DNA of 64,000 nucleotides from Atopsyche davidsoni (GCA_022113835.1 JAILWY010000023.1:8742001-8806000), one strand, 5' to 3'; shown: positions 37,120 through 50,327, numbered from the stretch's first letter. Notes: generated by a model from the letters alone, not told the origin. Translations and numbers: made by a program.

Positions 37120-38470
37120 TAACTTTTTCCCCTCTGAGCGTTGAAAAGAATTAGAAATATTTGTTCGTTAATCAATCCAAGCGTTAGCATTCTCGTTTCC
37201 CTTCCACAAATTGTCACATTGCATTATCACAGTACATCACATAATTCATTAATATGAGCAGGGGATTTGTAAAGCACAATAATAATCACTGTGTTGTTAC
37301 TTTTCGTTTCTATTTAGCACGATATTTGCATAGACTCGTCACGAGCCGTCACTGCCGCCAGACTAGCCTAACCCTCGTGTTTACACACAACACAAGCTTG
37401 GAGAAGTCGCCAGTCCCCGGCGCATTCCCTCCGCCTGGACACGCTCGCTGCCAATGCTTTATCTTATTTTGTGCGGGTAATAATACACCGCGGTGACTAA
37501 TGTTGTGTATTCCGAATGTAATAATGGTACTCGAGGTATCTGATATGTAAGATGCATAAATCCTCGTTAAATAATGTCGGTGGGTATGACCGCGAGAAAG
37601 AATCGCTTCCAATCAAACTTCAGTACGTGCAGCGTGATTTTCACCCTAATTTTAATTAAGACGCCTTTATCGCCGTCCTAACGATTCTGATAACTAATCT
37701 GGAGTCGAAGACTGCGTAGTATTGTCGCATTTCACGGCAAAATGAAAAAAAGCAGTGCCACCGGAACGGCACATGCGTCGATCGGTCTCGCATGCGCCCG
37801 ACGCCAGACAATGGCCGCCGGCAAAATGAAAAGTGAATAGTCACTTCCAATTTACGCCCAACGCGACACGTCCATCCAGCCAGCTGACCAAAAAGAATCG
37901 CCATCAGAACTGCTCGTGAGATTCGTATCGGACGGCGTCCGCTCGCTGCCCTTTGTTTTCGTGTCTTCTGCTCTTTTTTTAATTTCCGCTCTCCTATTTT
38001 ATGGTCCATTATTCTCGGAGCGCTACAATGGCCGCGTGCACAATGAAATATATTTTGATAAGATGTTTGTTGTGTGTTCGATTGTGATACAATTATAGGC
38101 TTCGGATTAACGGTTGCGAATCCTGTTAAATGCAAACAATAAATAATCTGACCATCGGCCGAATCGCGCGGCCGACGATCTTATTGTGCGGACTGAAGGA
38201 ACTGCCAGCGTCGCTCTTCGACCGCTGCGGGGGGACTTTCTTTGTAATAAATAAGATAAGACAGTGTATATATCTTTGCAAACAATGAGTAACATAAATC
38301 TACTCAAAGCTTTCGATGACGAACTTTTGATGCAATAAAAAATATCCAGGAAGAACGAGACGGCTTGCACGAACCGATGGCACTATCACGTGTGCGAGCG
38401 TGCCACCGCAAGTATTACGGTATCCTCGTACATTCTAATAAAGCAACTATAAAAAGCTTGTAAGTGAATC
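37120..38470. promoter_or_regulatory. Broad CpG-containing block H, possible promoter
   Basis: The widest GC-richer block of the left half. It has TCGCATGCGCCCGAC (NRF1/Ewg type) near 37,788 and two AATGGCCGC (YY1/Pho-like) sites near 37,809 and 38,027. A 159-codon minus frame lies across it but runs through Lys/Arg-rich and CpG-rich sequence without family match. It could be a promoter whose transcript cannot be recognised here. Confidence 0.3.
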
Positions 38471-40999
38471 AGCCCGGCTACTGAAAAAGGTGAACGTTTA
38501 TCGGGTCGCTTAATTTTAAAAATAAATGAAAATCCAAAGCCACGCTCGCCGCACTTGCTACTGCGCCACTAGGTTTGTATACTCATGTAGGTACTGTAAT
38601 GTACAATCATCTGCAGGGACAGGGCTGAAGCATACTCTCACATTAAATACACTTTACTTAGTTCAATTATTTTTAAATATTTCAAATTGTAATTTGTTTT
38701 TCTTTTAATATTATTTAATATTGAATAAACTGAAGTCAAAATTCATTGTATGTATTATGCTTCATAGAATCGGAACTAAGATTATCAACCCATTCATATT
38801 AGAGGATGGCAGCGGAGAACGTAATGGTGGGATGACTGATACGAAGCGGTGGCAATCAATTGCGACTGTGTCTCACGAGTTACTATTTTAATGTTATTTC
38901 GTTTTGATCCTTTTTTTAGGAACTAACTAACTAAAACTCGCAGAAATGACTGTCTATGGTATATGTGTTTTTATTAAAAATGATTTGGAGTTTGTGTACG
39001 TAAAGTAAGTAATAATCCAAAGGACAGCCCTGAGCGGCAGTGCATGCGCGGGGCGTGCGCAACCAGAGTACTTTTTGTTCATTTAGGCGCACGATTCTTC
39101 CTTTTGGTCTTGATCAAATCGAAGTGCTCCACTCCTGCAGTCATCCGCGGCCTTTACTAGCGTGCTGCGCTATCTTACTCAGCGAATCGAATAACCGAGA
39201 TATGTGTATCAATCCATCATTATGATGATGGATCCGTTTGTATGCGATTTTGCTTCACTCGGTTGTCTGACGTTCAACATAACAGGTTTTAAATTCTCAG
39301 CAAAGAAAAAAACCTTTGATAACCTGAAATGAATTTCAATAGACCTAAATTTTGCATCGCTAACAATTCAGCTTCACGATATACGTTTTTACACGAAATG
39401 TAAAAACATCAGTCGTTTTTCATTGTTTTTTTATTTGATGCATTCACATTATTTATAAAAAACAATTAATATTCTTATAGCAATTATATTATAAATGTAA
39501 AGCGCCTATATCTTGTTAAATTGACGAGATAAATGAAAACTATTTTATATTTATCGTTGAAGAATAGATGTACCTAAGCTGTGACGTTTTTGGGTAGTTG
39601 GTACGTTTTAGCAACCCTTATTCATGTCGCTGTAATGCATTATGTAGAGACAAATAAGTTAGCTAGAAGAAAGACAAACAAAATGCACATTGCTTTTTGA
39701 GCAGCTGGTCTCGGTAATACGGACTAGATTTGACAGATTAATACGCACAGGGGAGACTTTCATCGTGAGGTAGAGTGATCGGTGGTATCAGCAATCATTT
39801 AAGTTAGTTCACAATGATCTACTATAAAATTGACGTGGCCTAGTCCATAAACTTCAACCTGCAGGTTGTGATTGTATGTTGTGTAGTAAGCAGCCTTCTA
39901 CAGTGCGAGTTTGGAGTTCTGAACCGTGGAGCATTCTAGGCTTTCGAGACAAGTTTCATTGCAAAAAAACATTTTTTTCCCCCTGCTGTCTTAAAGCTTG
40001 GGAAAAGGGGAAATTGATTAGCTTAAACTCGCCGATAAAATACGACTCTTTATTAAACACTTGCTTGTTACAGCATTTATGTAGACCATGCGGACATACT
40101 AGCGAGACGATATTAATAAACACCAAGCCTGTAAAATAGTTTTCATGGAACTTCAATAAGCTTTTCGCTCTTTTTAATATAAATTTTATGCATTGAAATA
40201 TCTCACACAGACGTGCAATTATCGTCTCGATTTACATATTTATCTAGTAGATTTACGAGGGAATTAACGTCCCATAATTTTTGATTGTTCGAAATAATAG
40301 CATTCATATAGTTTGCCTGAGGGTTCGCTCTGTAGTCTAGTCTACAAGAACTTCTAAGCCCGAAAATCTATTATTACCTTCTAACCCATAACCTTACATG
40401 AATTAATGATATAAAATACATTTTTCAAACATAATATTTTCTGGTGCTATTTTGTCGACAATTATTTGACCTCAAAAGTGTAGATCTCTATAGTTATTTG
40501 CTACACATTTTAAAATGAAAATAAACCATTTAAGCGAGAGCGATAGTAATAAAGCTCCTTATTTCTTTTCGATCTCGGTAACAAAGGGCGCGCACGCTAC
40601 AAGGTGATATGACTTACAATAATAATCAGAAATCACTTCACTTGCCTTTAGTTACGGGGTTGAATAAAAGAAAATGTTTTCATATTTATGATTAACTATT
40701 TCTTTATAAACAAATTGGACTCTGCTCTGAGTAGTCACACGTTGGAAAACTTTACATTTTACAGCCCAAGTATTGCAGTTGAGGGTTGTTTGGCGCACAC
40801 CGAGTATCGGGTGCAATCGCACGCGTTTATGACTAAGATTGTTAAGCCAACAAAGAATATAAATTTGCCTGAGCAAGTACACTTGCATGCAACTTGGCGT
40901 TTATATTATAAATATATATCTTAATTGAGTTATGTAAATTATACACTTCCATAAAACCATAATAATTGTATGTGTACTGAGTGTGGGGGAGGGTTTTTG
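38471..40999. other. Mixed AT-rich sequence without a supported gene
   Basis: A GC patch near 39,030-39,060 has GCATGCGCGGGGCGTGCGC. At 40,762 an acceptor (CTTTACATTTTACAG) is followed by a 52-codon frame to a TAA at 40,922 (PSIAVEGCLAHTEYRVQSHA and onward) with no family match. Nothing else is supportable. Confidence 0.4.
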
Positions 41000-43900
41000 T
41001 AATATGTGTCTCATGTTGATTTTTTAATCAAATCAATCAATACTAATTTTACAATAAACATATTTTGTAATGTGCTAATATTTAATGGATAATTATGAAT
41101 TATTTTTTTGACTCGCGGTTCTTATGTAAACATAAAAATTATTAAATTACTAGATATTTTTATTTATATAATCTAAATACAACTATCAATTATAATTATA
41201 CGAATATATTGATTAAGTCTATTATACTTAAAAATATATTTTTGTAACTCAACTTAAATATGCATTGAAATGTAGTTAATTTTTGTAACAAAATAATTAA
41301 AATAATTCCGGGTCGGCGAAAATTTCTTAAAAATTATTGAAGCGCCTAGTTGTCCGCAATTGTTACAACACATCTATATTAGACATTGCTACAATTAGGA
41401 GTTAGTAACAAAATCGCGTTTACTCAAGTATTATAATTTGTATTTGAATCAACCAATAAATATATTGGCTTCAGTATTTAATTTTCAAATTTTGCATATT
41501 TTTAATTTATAAAGTCTCTGCCACGTCACTAGCATTTAGTAACGGCTGCCATGCGATTGAATTTCATTTGTGACTGACTACCTTAGGGATAAAAAAACAT
41601 TTTAAAATATAGCTGCAATAAATACAAAATCATATTTCAATTGCAACAAATAGTATATTTATTAATTTATGTACTATAATTAATTTACAGCATGATAGTG
41701 ATTACATTGCGTCAACAATTTCTTAAATAAATATATTACTATAAATTTATGCACAGGGACATGTTATTCTTGTGTAGTGATGTACGTGTAGCCTGTAACA
41801 CTGTATTACAATCACAATTTTCCCTTAAACATAATAAATACACAACACTTCCCTGTGAATTCAATGCTGTTTGAAAAAGTTTAACCTTGTATAGGATTAT
41901 GTGTCAAATTTCAAAAGAAAAATTATAAAAAATGCCAGTCCTCAAGAGTTAAAAAATTTTCACGTGCAATCTATAAAGGGTCTTTTTGTGTATCACTCAC
42001 TCTTATACTTAAACCTGAAACTGAATAAATATTGGAACAAATATACACAGGAACTAAATTAATCACAAATAGTATTCTTTAAGGGCCAAAATATTACTTA
42101 AATTACCATTGAGAACATATTATGTAAATTTGATTACCAACAACACAGCATGTTCAAACACATATATTAAGATCGAGTTAATCCAAAGCCACCTCTATAG
42201 TATATAAGATCTTTGAGAGTATATAAGTTACACCATACACATTAAACATTAATAAAGATCAATCTACTAGCTTCTTTTTCTTCAAGTGCCTCTCCTCGGA
42301 GGAGGTTGGTGACCACCTCATTGAACATATGTTTATCAGGAGCCAGTCCTACTAATTTATTTTTCTATTACCTAAAAAAATAATTTCATCTTCTTTGTTA
42401 AGGCCATCTGATTAAATGTAAAACATACCATCATACTGCGTACTTTCATGGTGTATAATACAACTAACTAAATAATGAACAGCCAATGTTTGATTAAGAT
42501 CTATACCGGTGACTATTTTTGACTACTTCAACTTATTATGTAGTTGGCTTTGGCTGAAATCTGAATAAAATTAAAGGCAATTATTTTTAAAACTTTTAAT
42601 ATATTTTCTCCAACACCAAATATGCTTGATGGAGTTTAACAGAACCAAACAGTATTCATGGCAATAAAAACAAATCTTTGGATGAAAAGGTCACTATTAT
42701 TATTTAAAGGCATTCAAAATATATTCTAATTCATATGTACATCATTCTTAATGATATGTTGTGACTGCGTTTGTAATACTGAATAAGCTTAATTTTTAAG
42801 TAATCATTATATATTGTGTTGGTATAAATAGTTAAATGAATATAAAGATACTAATATCACAACAATAGATTATACAATATGAAAAGCACTTGTTTCAAGC
42901 AACGACCTAACAACAAAATGTTTCAAAAGCTAAAAATTATTATAAAATACATTGATATTCACAATTATTCGTTGTGGATGTAGCATTTATATCTAATATG
43001 CATTTTTATGATAAATGTCTTGATATAATAGGGTGTGATGTATTATTACATCAGCTTTGTACATATAGTATATAATACATAAGTGTATTAAAGCTAACTA
43101 ACATGATGATCATTATTACATATTTCACATAAAATATACAAAGCACAACTGAAAAATACAATATTCATAAAAATAGTATTGAGATATTTCTCCTCACTAA
43201 ATAGGTTTGGTTAAGGGGAAAAGATGTGTTTTAAATGAGCACATATACCTATAGGTGGAAAAGAGAAGTCAGATTGCTTAAGATGAAAATACTGAATGAG
43301 CATGGCAGGTCATATTCAGTATTGATAGAGAATCAAGACAAAATTTTAAGGTACAATCATATCACACTTACATGTACTTATTGAACAATGTAATCTGTGC
43401 TATCGGGGGGAATTTTTGAGCTCCAGCATCTTGAGTGGAATACTATCAAATTAAAATTAATTATAAATAATAACAAATAACTTTACCAGTTTAAAATTAC
43501 TCAACAAATTTAAGCTAAATTTTGTTTATACATATATATTTTTTTGTTTTACAGCATTATATTCGACAGTTAGCTATTATTTAGAATATTTTAGATATTA
43601 ATAAAATTTTCCTATTTTAAAAATCTATTACGACAAAACCAAAAATCTACCGACTAATAAATCCAAATACAATTTAATATTATTCATATGTAAAAATTTT
43701 AATTTGGCCAAATTCTTGAAAATCCTCTTAAATAATATTTACTTGGGACTCGGTGTAAAAAAAAAAACTTGAACAGTCACACCTACAGCTGAATACACAT
43801 ACACAAAGGGAACTAAACTCATAAGTAAAATTACCTTTACAATAAATAACAAAAAACTACCCAAGATGAAAAAAACACTAATATGAAATCTAAAAAAACT

Positions 43901-44379
43901 CAATAAATTAAATATACAATGGTAACTTATAAATATCAGTGACAAAGAGATGACACGCAATGCAAGAAAAACTGTATTACAATTCAGTTGACTGCTGTAT
44001 TTATGAGGTTTAGACTCGGTATTTTGTCATTTATGAGAATTAAATACTGTCCTGGCTGTCTCTTTATAGCAGAAGTAAACTATTATAAATCATCAGCCAG
44101 CCTTATGCATTACATGTCCTTACTGCTAGTCACTGATAAAATATCACATACTTTAGGATTATGTGGAAACTCACCTTTCACTCACAATCTTTGAGTGGTC
44201 GACTGATTGAGATTAAAAAAATATTTATGAAATAGATGAAATCAGTGTCATAAAAAAATATATTATGTATTGTAAAAATTCAGTTAATATTTTTTTACTG
44301 CACTTATCAAATTGGTGTATAAAAACAATAAAATGATTATTCTGATTTGGATCTCTTGTCCACTTAAAAATATATTTTT
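41000..44379. other. AT-rich 3' flank of GPR155
   Basis: No gene is supported. The stretch is AT-rich with homopolymer runs, and part of it may be GPR155 3' UTR if a distal poly(A) site is used. One recognisable item, a GC-richer fragment at about 42,262-42,360, is listed separately. Confidence 0.5.
42262..42360 (-). repeat. Possible 3' tail of a dispersed non-LTR element
   Basis: On the minus strand this GC-richer patch ends CGAGGAGAGGCACTTGAAG followed by an AAGAAGC-type purine tail. Comparable tails of the form GGAGG-rich plus GCACTTGAAGAAGAAG are, as I recall, found at the 3' ends of insect LINE-type repeats. A minus frame is open for about 35 codons (reading APDKHMFNEVVTNLLRGEAL) but lacks a good splice acceptor. 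A small real exon is the alternative. Confidence 0.3.
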
Positions 44380-44385
44380 TTTATT
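44380..44385 (-). terminator. Candidate poly(A) signal of GPR155
   Basis: AATAAA on the minus strand 189 nt after the GPR155 stop, the nearest well-placed hexamer. Alternative AT-rich sites occur further left, so a longer 3' UTR is possible. Confidence 0.35.
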
Positions 44386-44573
44386 CCACTGGATTTTTCT
44401 TAAATATAAATCAACACAGATGGAATTTCTTTTGATCACTTTACCTAAACACATTGGCATCTCCAGAAAAGCTGTTCTAAACAAATTGCTTGAAAAAAAT
44501 GAACCTGTCAATGAAGGCAATGCCAATGTGACTCGGGTCATTCATACACACATACTCAAGGGAGCGAGTATGT

Positions 44574-47500
44574 TTATATGAATGTGTAGAGCAGAGGAGA
44601 GTCGTGGAAATGGTGGGCATTGTTAATGTGCGCGATGAGTCGCCCCTCCAGCAGGTGTGCCCCGTAAGCCTCAGCCTCTGTGGTGTCTCTTGCGAGGCCC
44701 ACCCCACACAGCCAGTTTGTTAAGCACGAACCTCGAAACACTCCACGATATGTTTTCATTCGCCATCTGACATAAGGCAAGAATATTAATGGATTGCAAT
44801 AAATCATTTTTAGGTGTATGATAATATTGTTAAAAAAATATGTCTACAGATAGAACAGACTGAATGAATCTGAAAAAAATCATGATATCAGACAGAAATA
44901 TAGTTTTTAAAGCAGAAGATATACACGCCTCATGCCTCAACTGAATTACATTTTATCTTAATAATATTATATTTTTCTCTTAAGGTACTTGAAAAATGTT
45001 AGGTATTTTTTATAAGAGTACACTGAATTATTACTTACCTAGTATCTTTGGCGATAGCTTCTTTACACTTGTCCATGTGATGAGTAATGAACTGTTCACA
45101 GACATGTTTAGTTTCAAAAGAGAGTTGATCCACTGGTGTCAATACAACTACATCGGCTCTATTCCTGTAATAACATCAAAAAAAATATATAGTATATTTA
45201 AACACTGTGGATAACAAACTCAGTGATGTATAATGACAAAAATATTTATAATCTTACCACATTTTCCTCCATAGTTTCATCACAGGAAATAGTAACTCTT
45301 GAGGATCGATTCCAAAGATAGCCCAGAGAATGAGACTTTGTCCATAATTTAAGGTTATGTCGAGATATCGTAATTCAACATAAATTCCAGTCATTTGATC
45401 TAGAACTAAGCTCCAAGTTGTATAAGCTAAACCCTGCGGAAAAAATATTGATATATTCAATGTATAAATAAAAAAACAAGTAAAATAGTAAAAAAAAAGT
45501 ATGGATAATTTTCTAAAATATTTATACCGTCAACTTACCAAGAACATGGATACAGTATAAGCTATTACAAGTACAGTGTGTCGCATGAGTTGGCTACCAT
45601 GTCCAGAGCTTTGCTCAGGAGGAGCAAGTCCTAAGGACCCCGCTGCTCTTTCTACACCCTCAATGTAAGGACAAGCTTCTGTACTGTTGGGAGCACAAGA
45701 TGGGCCATTTTCTCCTGGACACAAGCAGTTACTATAAAAACAATACATTTTGAGTTGTCATCATAATTATGCATCATCTGTGTTGACAAATATTACAAGC
45801 ACTGTTCATTTTACTTGTTCTTTTTAGCAGGTGATGATACTAAATCTTCAATATCTACATGTCCTGAAGAACCAGGACTTGCCAATCCAGCATTTTCACA
45901 ATTCACACTTCCACCACAGCAGTTGTTTTTTGCAGGAGATGTCGAACCATTGATTGTACCGTAACAATTAACTAGAATTATATACAGTAACATCATGAAA
46001 AACAGAAAATAATATATCATGTTTTTATGATAAACCAGATAATTTACTTTGTAACAATACTATTTTTACCATTTTAAATAAAATCTTAAGATACAGAAGC
46101 CTCATATGAGTTTTAAGATATCTTTTTTTTAATTGCTTTTATTTGAACTTACCTTGACTGTTTATGGATCCTGTTAATGCAGTTGTTTGAGCAATGTCTT
46201 CCTCATTTTCAATTAATGTTGATGTATCATTCCCAAAAGGACCAATTAATTCTTCAGTGGGTCCGGCAACTTCAGCAGAGAGAGACAGATAGCGAGCGTT
46301 GCGCTTTCGATAGCGAACATACAAAACCAAACTGATGATGGATACTGAAAGTTAAGGTAAAAAATTAAGTTAGCAAGATTTCAATTGAAGACAGATATGA
46401 ATTAGGATTAATCAATAAATTTTTTGTATGACCTATAAGGCAAAATGCTAATATCACTACAGCTATGGTGTTGATATTATTTCCACTCTTGATACTACCA
46501 GAAGCACCATTGAAGGCAAGCAAAAACACGATTATCAGAAGAGGAATTCCCCAAGCCAACAGACATAGCCAAGGAAACATCTTTAGAACAAAACAGGGAC
46601 CACGGCTCTAGAAATGTAATGAAATAAATATATATATATTACTTAATATGTATTAGTGTATGTTTATAATATTACGTTAATTTTTTGATGATATACCTGA
46701 AGTAAAACAAGCACAACTGCTAAGATTGCAGTCCAGAATCTACAAGACATGATTCCAAAGTATTTGACAGCTTGGTGGGATATTTTCATCCAAGGTGAAA
46801 TATCCTCAGTAGTCAAACCTCCCCATATGCAGCCAATAGACATAAGTAGCTGTAATGAAGGTAATGCATTATCAAACTTACAAGCTTTAATAACAACATA
46901 CAAATTTGAAATAATTTAAATATAAAAACTAACCTGAGATATAACAAGACAAAAAGTAATTTTATGAGGCATCCGATTCAGCTTCTTGGTAAACCCAAAG
47001 AAAATGATCATCCACAAAGAAGCAACAGCTGCAATTATTGAAAGGTCAAATCCAAAAACTGCCAACTGAGGGACATAGTCCGTGGTAATTGTAGTCATGC
47101 GGGCAGATATGAACATAAGGGGGGCTGATATAAACGTACATGCAACCATACAGGAAGCAATCTGAAAAAAATCTATGTATTAGTTTTTCAGTAAAAACAA
47201 AAATGCACTCAAAAGTCAATAAAAGGTGAAAAATTCTGTAGTTAGAATGTATATTCGCCAATATCATTTAACTTCAATTTATTTCATAAAAATATACTTT
47301 TTAATAAATGTCCAAACTCACCAGATCAACATCAAGTGAGTATTGTGTAGCAAATACAAATACAGCAGGGGCTGCAGGAAAAGTTCCATAGAGAAAAGCA
47401 TAGGTGGACAGCTCTTTGGTGTCGTTAGAATCTACTCCCGCATGAAGCAAACTGACTGTTTCACGCATTACAAGAGGTAAAACCAGCCTAAAAAAACGTA

Positions 47501-48864
47501 TCTAACTATTAAGAGGATAAAATTTTGATATCCAATGAACATCACATAAAAAAGAGAAAAAAATTACAATTTGACTATGATAAGGACAAGGGGTAGAAGC
47601 AAAGCTGGTCCTCTGAGTTGGTGAACTTTTCCAACCATTCGAAGTCCAAGTAAAAATAGAGCAGTTCCAGAAAAAGCAGACCCCAAAACCTGTTAAATTA
47701 TAAAACTTAATTAATTAATTTCATTGTTGAGTTATCTAATATTAAAATATCATATAATGTACTACTGTTTATGTTTATCACAAAAAATACTATAGCAGAT
47801 AATAAATACTGCTGTGATTCATTGAGTTTGAAATTCTATGAATAGTGGTAATAATAGGATAATATCAACTGGACATATTATCAAAATTAATTTCATAACC
47901 TTAATGCAAAAAGGTCAATAAATTTAAAGCTTACCTTCAATATTCCAGCTAAAAATTCGGGTACAGAATGGTTGAATATTGCATTGCCAATTATCCCGAG
48001 TGTTGTCATAAAGACAATGGGATTTGTTGCTATTCCTTTTATCACTTTTAATGCTAACTTTAAACTAGACTTTTGCCTTGAATCGTTTTGAAGAGAAGGT
48101 ATATTATTATCTCTCTCTTTTCCAATTTCCATTAAAACAAATGCTAAGGGATTCAGTATAGCTAGCGATATCGGTGCCATGAGATACAAGTAGACAGCAT
48201 ATTCTGGGTGAGTTTTTTGATAAATAGCAACCACTAAAATTTAAAAAAAAACAGTTTTATATTTACGGCCATTCACTTGATACATTATTTAGTAGACATT
48301 CCTATGGAAGTTTACTAAATGAACTATGAGCATTAACTTCACCATAGAGTTGTTTTTAAAATTAATCTGCACTGAATGCTAACAAATATATATAAAGTAT
48401 ACTTACCAATAGGGTATCCAATTGCAAAATCATTACTTTGAGTGCAGAATATGGACAATAATCCAGCTCGTCCATAATTTAATGGCCTTACCACTAATAA
48501 AGAAAATATAATGACACTAAAAAATACAAGGGCCTTTGCAATAAGCATTGCTAGTAAAAACCACCAGTTTACCACATTAAAGTTCAATTCAGCCAGTGAT
48601 AAAAAAATTAATGAAGGCAATGCAAAATTGCCTACAAATGTACCAATGCCCTTGGCTTCTGACTGTGAAATCAGATTGCAACGTCCGGCAATATATCTAA
48701 AATTAAATAATGTATATTGTCACAATCAATAAATTACACATATGTGTACAAAATTAGCTGCCATTAGTTTTAATAATAAAAAAAAATATTTACCCGCATA
48801 TTATTACGGTGAAACATTGTACAAGTGCTGGGTAGAGGTTATCCTCTACATTGTCTGGCTCCAT
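44574..48864 (-). CDS. GPR155: Integral membrane protein GPR155 (anchor / LYCHOS-like), complete coding region, 14 exons
   Basis: Coding exons on the minus strand, 5' to 3': 48864-48794, 48696-48407, 48233-47935, 47689-47568, 47487-47322, 47161-46934, 46849-46697, 46607-46433, 46344-46153, 45971-45815, 45731-45539, 45433-45258, 45164-45039, 44766-44574. All introns are GT-AG, all phases agree, and the total is 846 residues (human about 870). Residues about 8-360 form a PIN/auxin-carrier-like transporter domain with phrases such as CTQSNDFAIGYPI and YLMAPISLAILNPL. Residues about 360-530 are further membrane helices of GPCR-like type. A Cys-rich loop follows in exons 10-11, then two helices, then a DEP domain at about 765-846 (GSCLTNWLCGVGLA, LLEGRLIAHI). 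The family acts on lysosomal membranes; the human protein signals cholesterol to mTORC1, and the Drosophila orthologue is anchor. The start follows the only upstream-exon Met; the N-terminus is about 30 residues shorter than human. Family assignment is secure. Confidence 0.95.
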
Positions 48865-49952
48865 TGTACGGGTAATTACTATAAATTAAAAAAAAATGTC
48901 ATGAATTGTCACCAAAGGCTTAATTATATCACCAAACACATAAAAACATGAAAGTTTAAAATAGTTTGGGACAGTGTACAAACGTAACAATAAATTATTA
49001 AAGAAAAAAAAATGTTATTCAATATAATCAATAAACGTAACCAGAGATTAAATTCAAAGCAGATGTTTTAATAATCTCTGCACGTACAGGTAATCAATAA
49101 TTGTGAGATATGTATCCACAATAAATTTTGAAATGAGCTATTGTTTATAACAAGGTAATACAGATAGCTGATTGCACAGCGTGTTATCGCACGCTTGATT
49201 TAGAACTATGTACTCTGAGTCATTGTAACTTGGGGAAATTAATTTGTATGAATCAGATAAATTTAGCAAATAGAAAATATGCCAACACAAAAACTATGTG
49301 CCTACTAAGAAAAAATGTAATGTTCAGTTTAATTATTCTATCGAATTGTATTATCATTTTTTAACTGCAATAAAAACAACCAAATAATTTGAGAATTTTA
49401 CAGAATTGATGAAGTGTCAAATCATGAAATCAATGTCACATGACATATTGTTGACAGAAACTGAATTGAAAAGTAAATAGTTACCCTGATGTATTTATAA
49501 AAAAATCAAGAGATATACGTTGTATGTTTTCGTTCAGGTCATGATTAAAAGAAAAATTCACTGATCATTGACAGAAAACGTCAATATGACAGAATAAGCA
49601 GCTGTAGCTTCCGAATGCTACTGCGTTTATGTTTGTTTCAAAAATACTTGTTGAATTTCTCAATGCTAATAGGGTAGTTATTTTTGTGGCCAGGTAATAA
49701 AAGAAAAAATATTTCTGAAAAATTAATAAAAAAATTAATTTAAAGCTTAAAACAACTTTTTTCGATCAACAATCAAAAAAAATTATCTCTTTAAATTAGT
49801 GTTTTTTTCTTTATTTATGCTTTTATTTTTGTCATTGTTTATGGTTTATTGGATTGACGTTTCTTGTATCTCATGCGCATCGCGCATGCTGGCTTTCGGT
49901 TCTGTCGTGTGATTATCGTTTTTTTTACTCTCATACGCACAAATTTATCAAA
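48865..49952. promoter_or_regulatory. Divergent intergenic region between GPR155 and TRMT112
   Basis: This 1.09-kb AT-rich spacer separates the start codons of GPR155 (leftward) and TRMT112 (rightward), so it must hold both 5' ends and is a candidate bidirectional promoter. The start of TRMT112 is preceded by T-rich sequence at 49,740-49,850 and a short GC-richer stretch at 49,855-49,920. No clear TATA box or CpG-rich core is visible. No coding signal was found. Confidence 0.5.
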
Positions 49953-50327
49953 ATGAAGTTGATTACACATAATATGCTTACATCTAAGTGTGTGAAAGGG
50001 GTTATCAATGGCTATCCGCTAGCTATTACTGCGACAGAGTGTAAAGTGGTCGATGTAGACTTTAATCCAGAATTCATATCGAGGTTGATTCCTAAACTTG
50101 ACTGGCCTGTGCTATGGAATGCAGCTGACAGTCTGGGACACAGCGAAGGACTTCCAAAATCTGTAGTTGATAATTTTGAAGATAATGAAGAGTTTTTAAA
50201 AAAAGTTCACAAAGTAATAATGGAAATTGAAGTGTTAGAAGGTTCCTTAACATGCCCAGAAACGGGTAGACAATTCCCAATAGCAAGAGGAATACCTAAT
50301 ATGCTCCTGACTGAAGCAGAAGTATAA
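49953..50327 (+). CDS. TRMT112: Multifunctional methyltransferase subunit TRM112-like protein
   Basis: Intronless gene of 124 residues, the normal length for TRMT112 (human 125). It begins with the family signature MKLITHNMLTSK and ends with LTCPETGRQFPIARGIPNML, the Trm112p domain core. TRMT112 is a small cytosolic and nuclear activator that stabilises several SAM-dependent methyltransferases acting on tRNA, 18S rRNA and the translation termination factor eRF1. As in other animals only part of the zinc-binding cysteine set remains: a Cys in the TECKVVD segment and one in LTCPE. The same frame stays open for 33 codons upstream but lacks a good start and has no family match, so the ATG at 49,953 was chosen. 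It is head-to-head with GPR155, and a poly(A) signal follows at 50,613. Confidence 0.96.
   Translation: MKLITHNMLTSKCVKGVINGYPLAITATECKVVDVDFNPEFISRLIPKLDWPVLWNAADSLGHSEGLPKSVVDNFEDNEEFLKKVHKVIMEIEVLEGSLTCPETGRQFPIARGIPNMLLTEAEV

Noticed and set aside
37656..38135. 159-codon minus-strand open frame
   Set aside because: No family resemblance, irregular composition, and no splice or start context. It lies across a CpG-containing promoter-like block.
40652..40924. Overlapping 78-codon frames on both strands
   Set aside because: A plausible acceptor exists on the plus strand, but both strands are equally open and no family is recognisable.
33379..41000. Search for a homeodomain after the LFAWMK motif
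   Set aside because: No frame with a WFQNRR-type third helix was found on the plus strand, so a Hox-like gene is not claimed.
49854..49952. N-terminal extension of TRMT112 by 33 codons
   Set aside because: The extension lacks a good start and has no counterpart in the family; the ATG at 49,953 gives the standard length and sequence.
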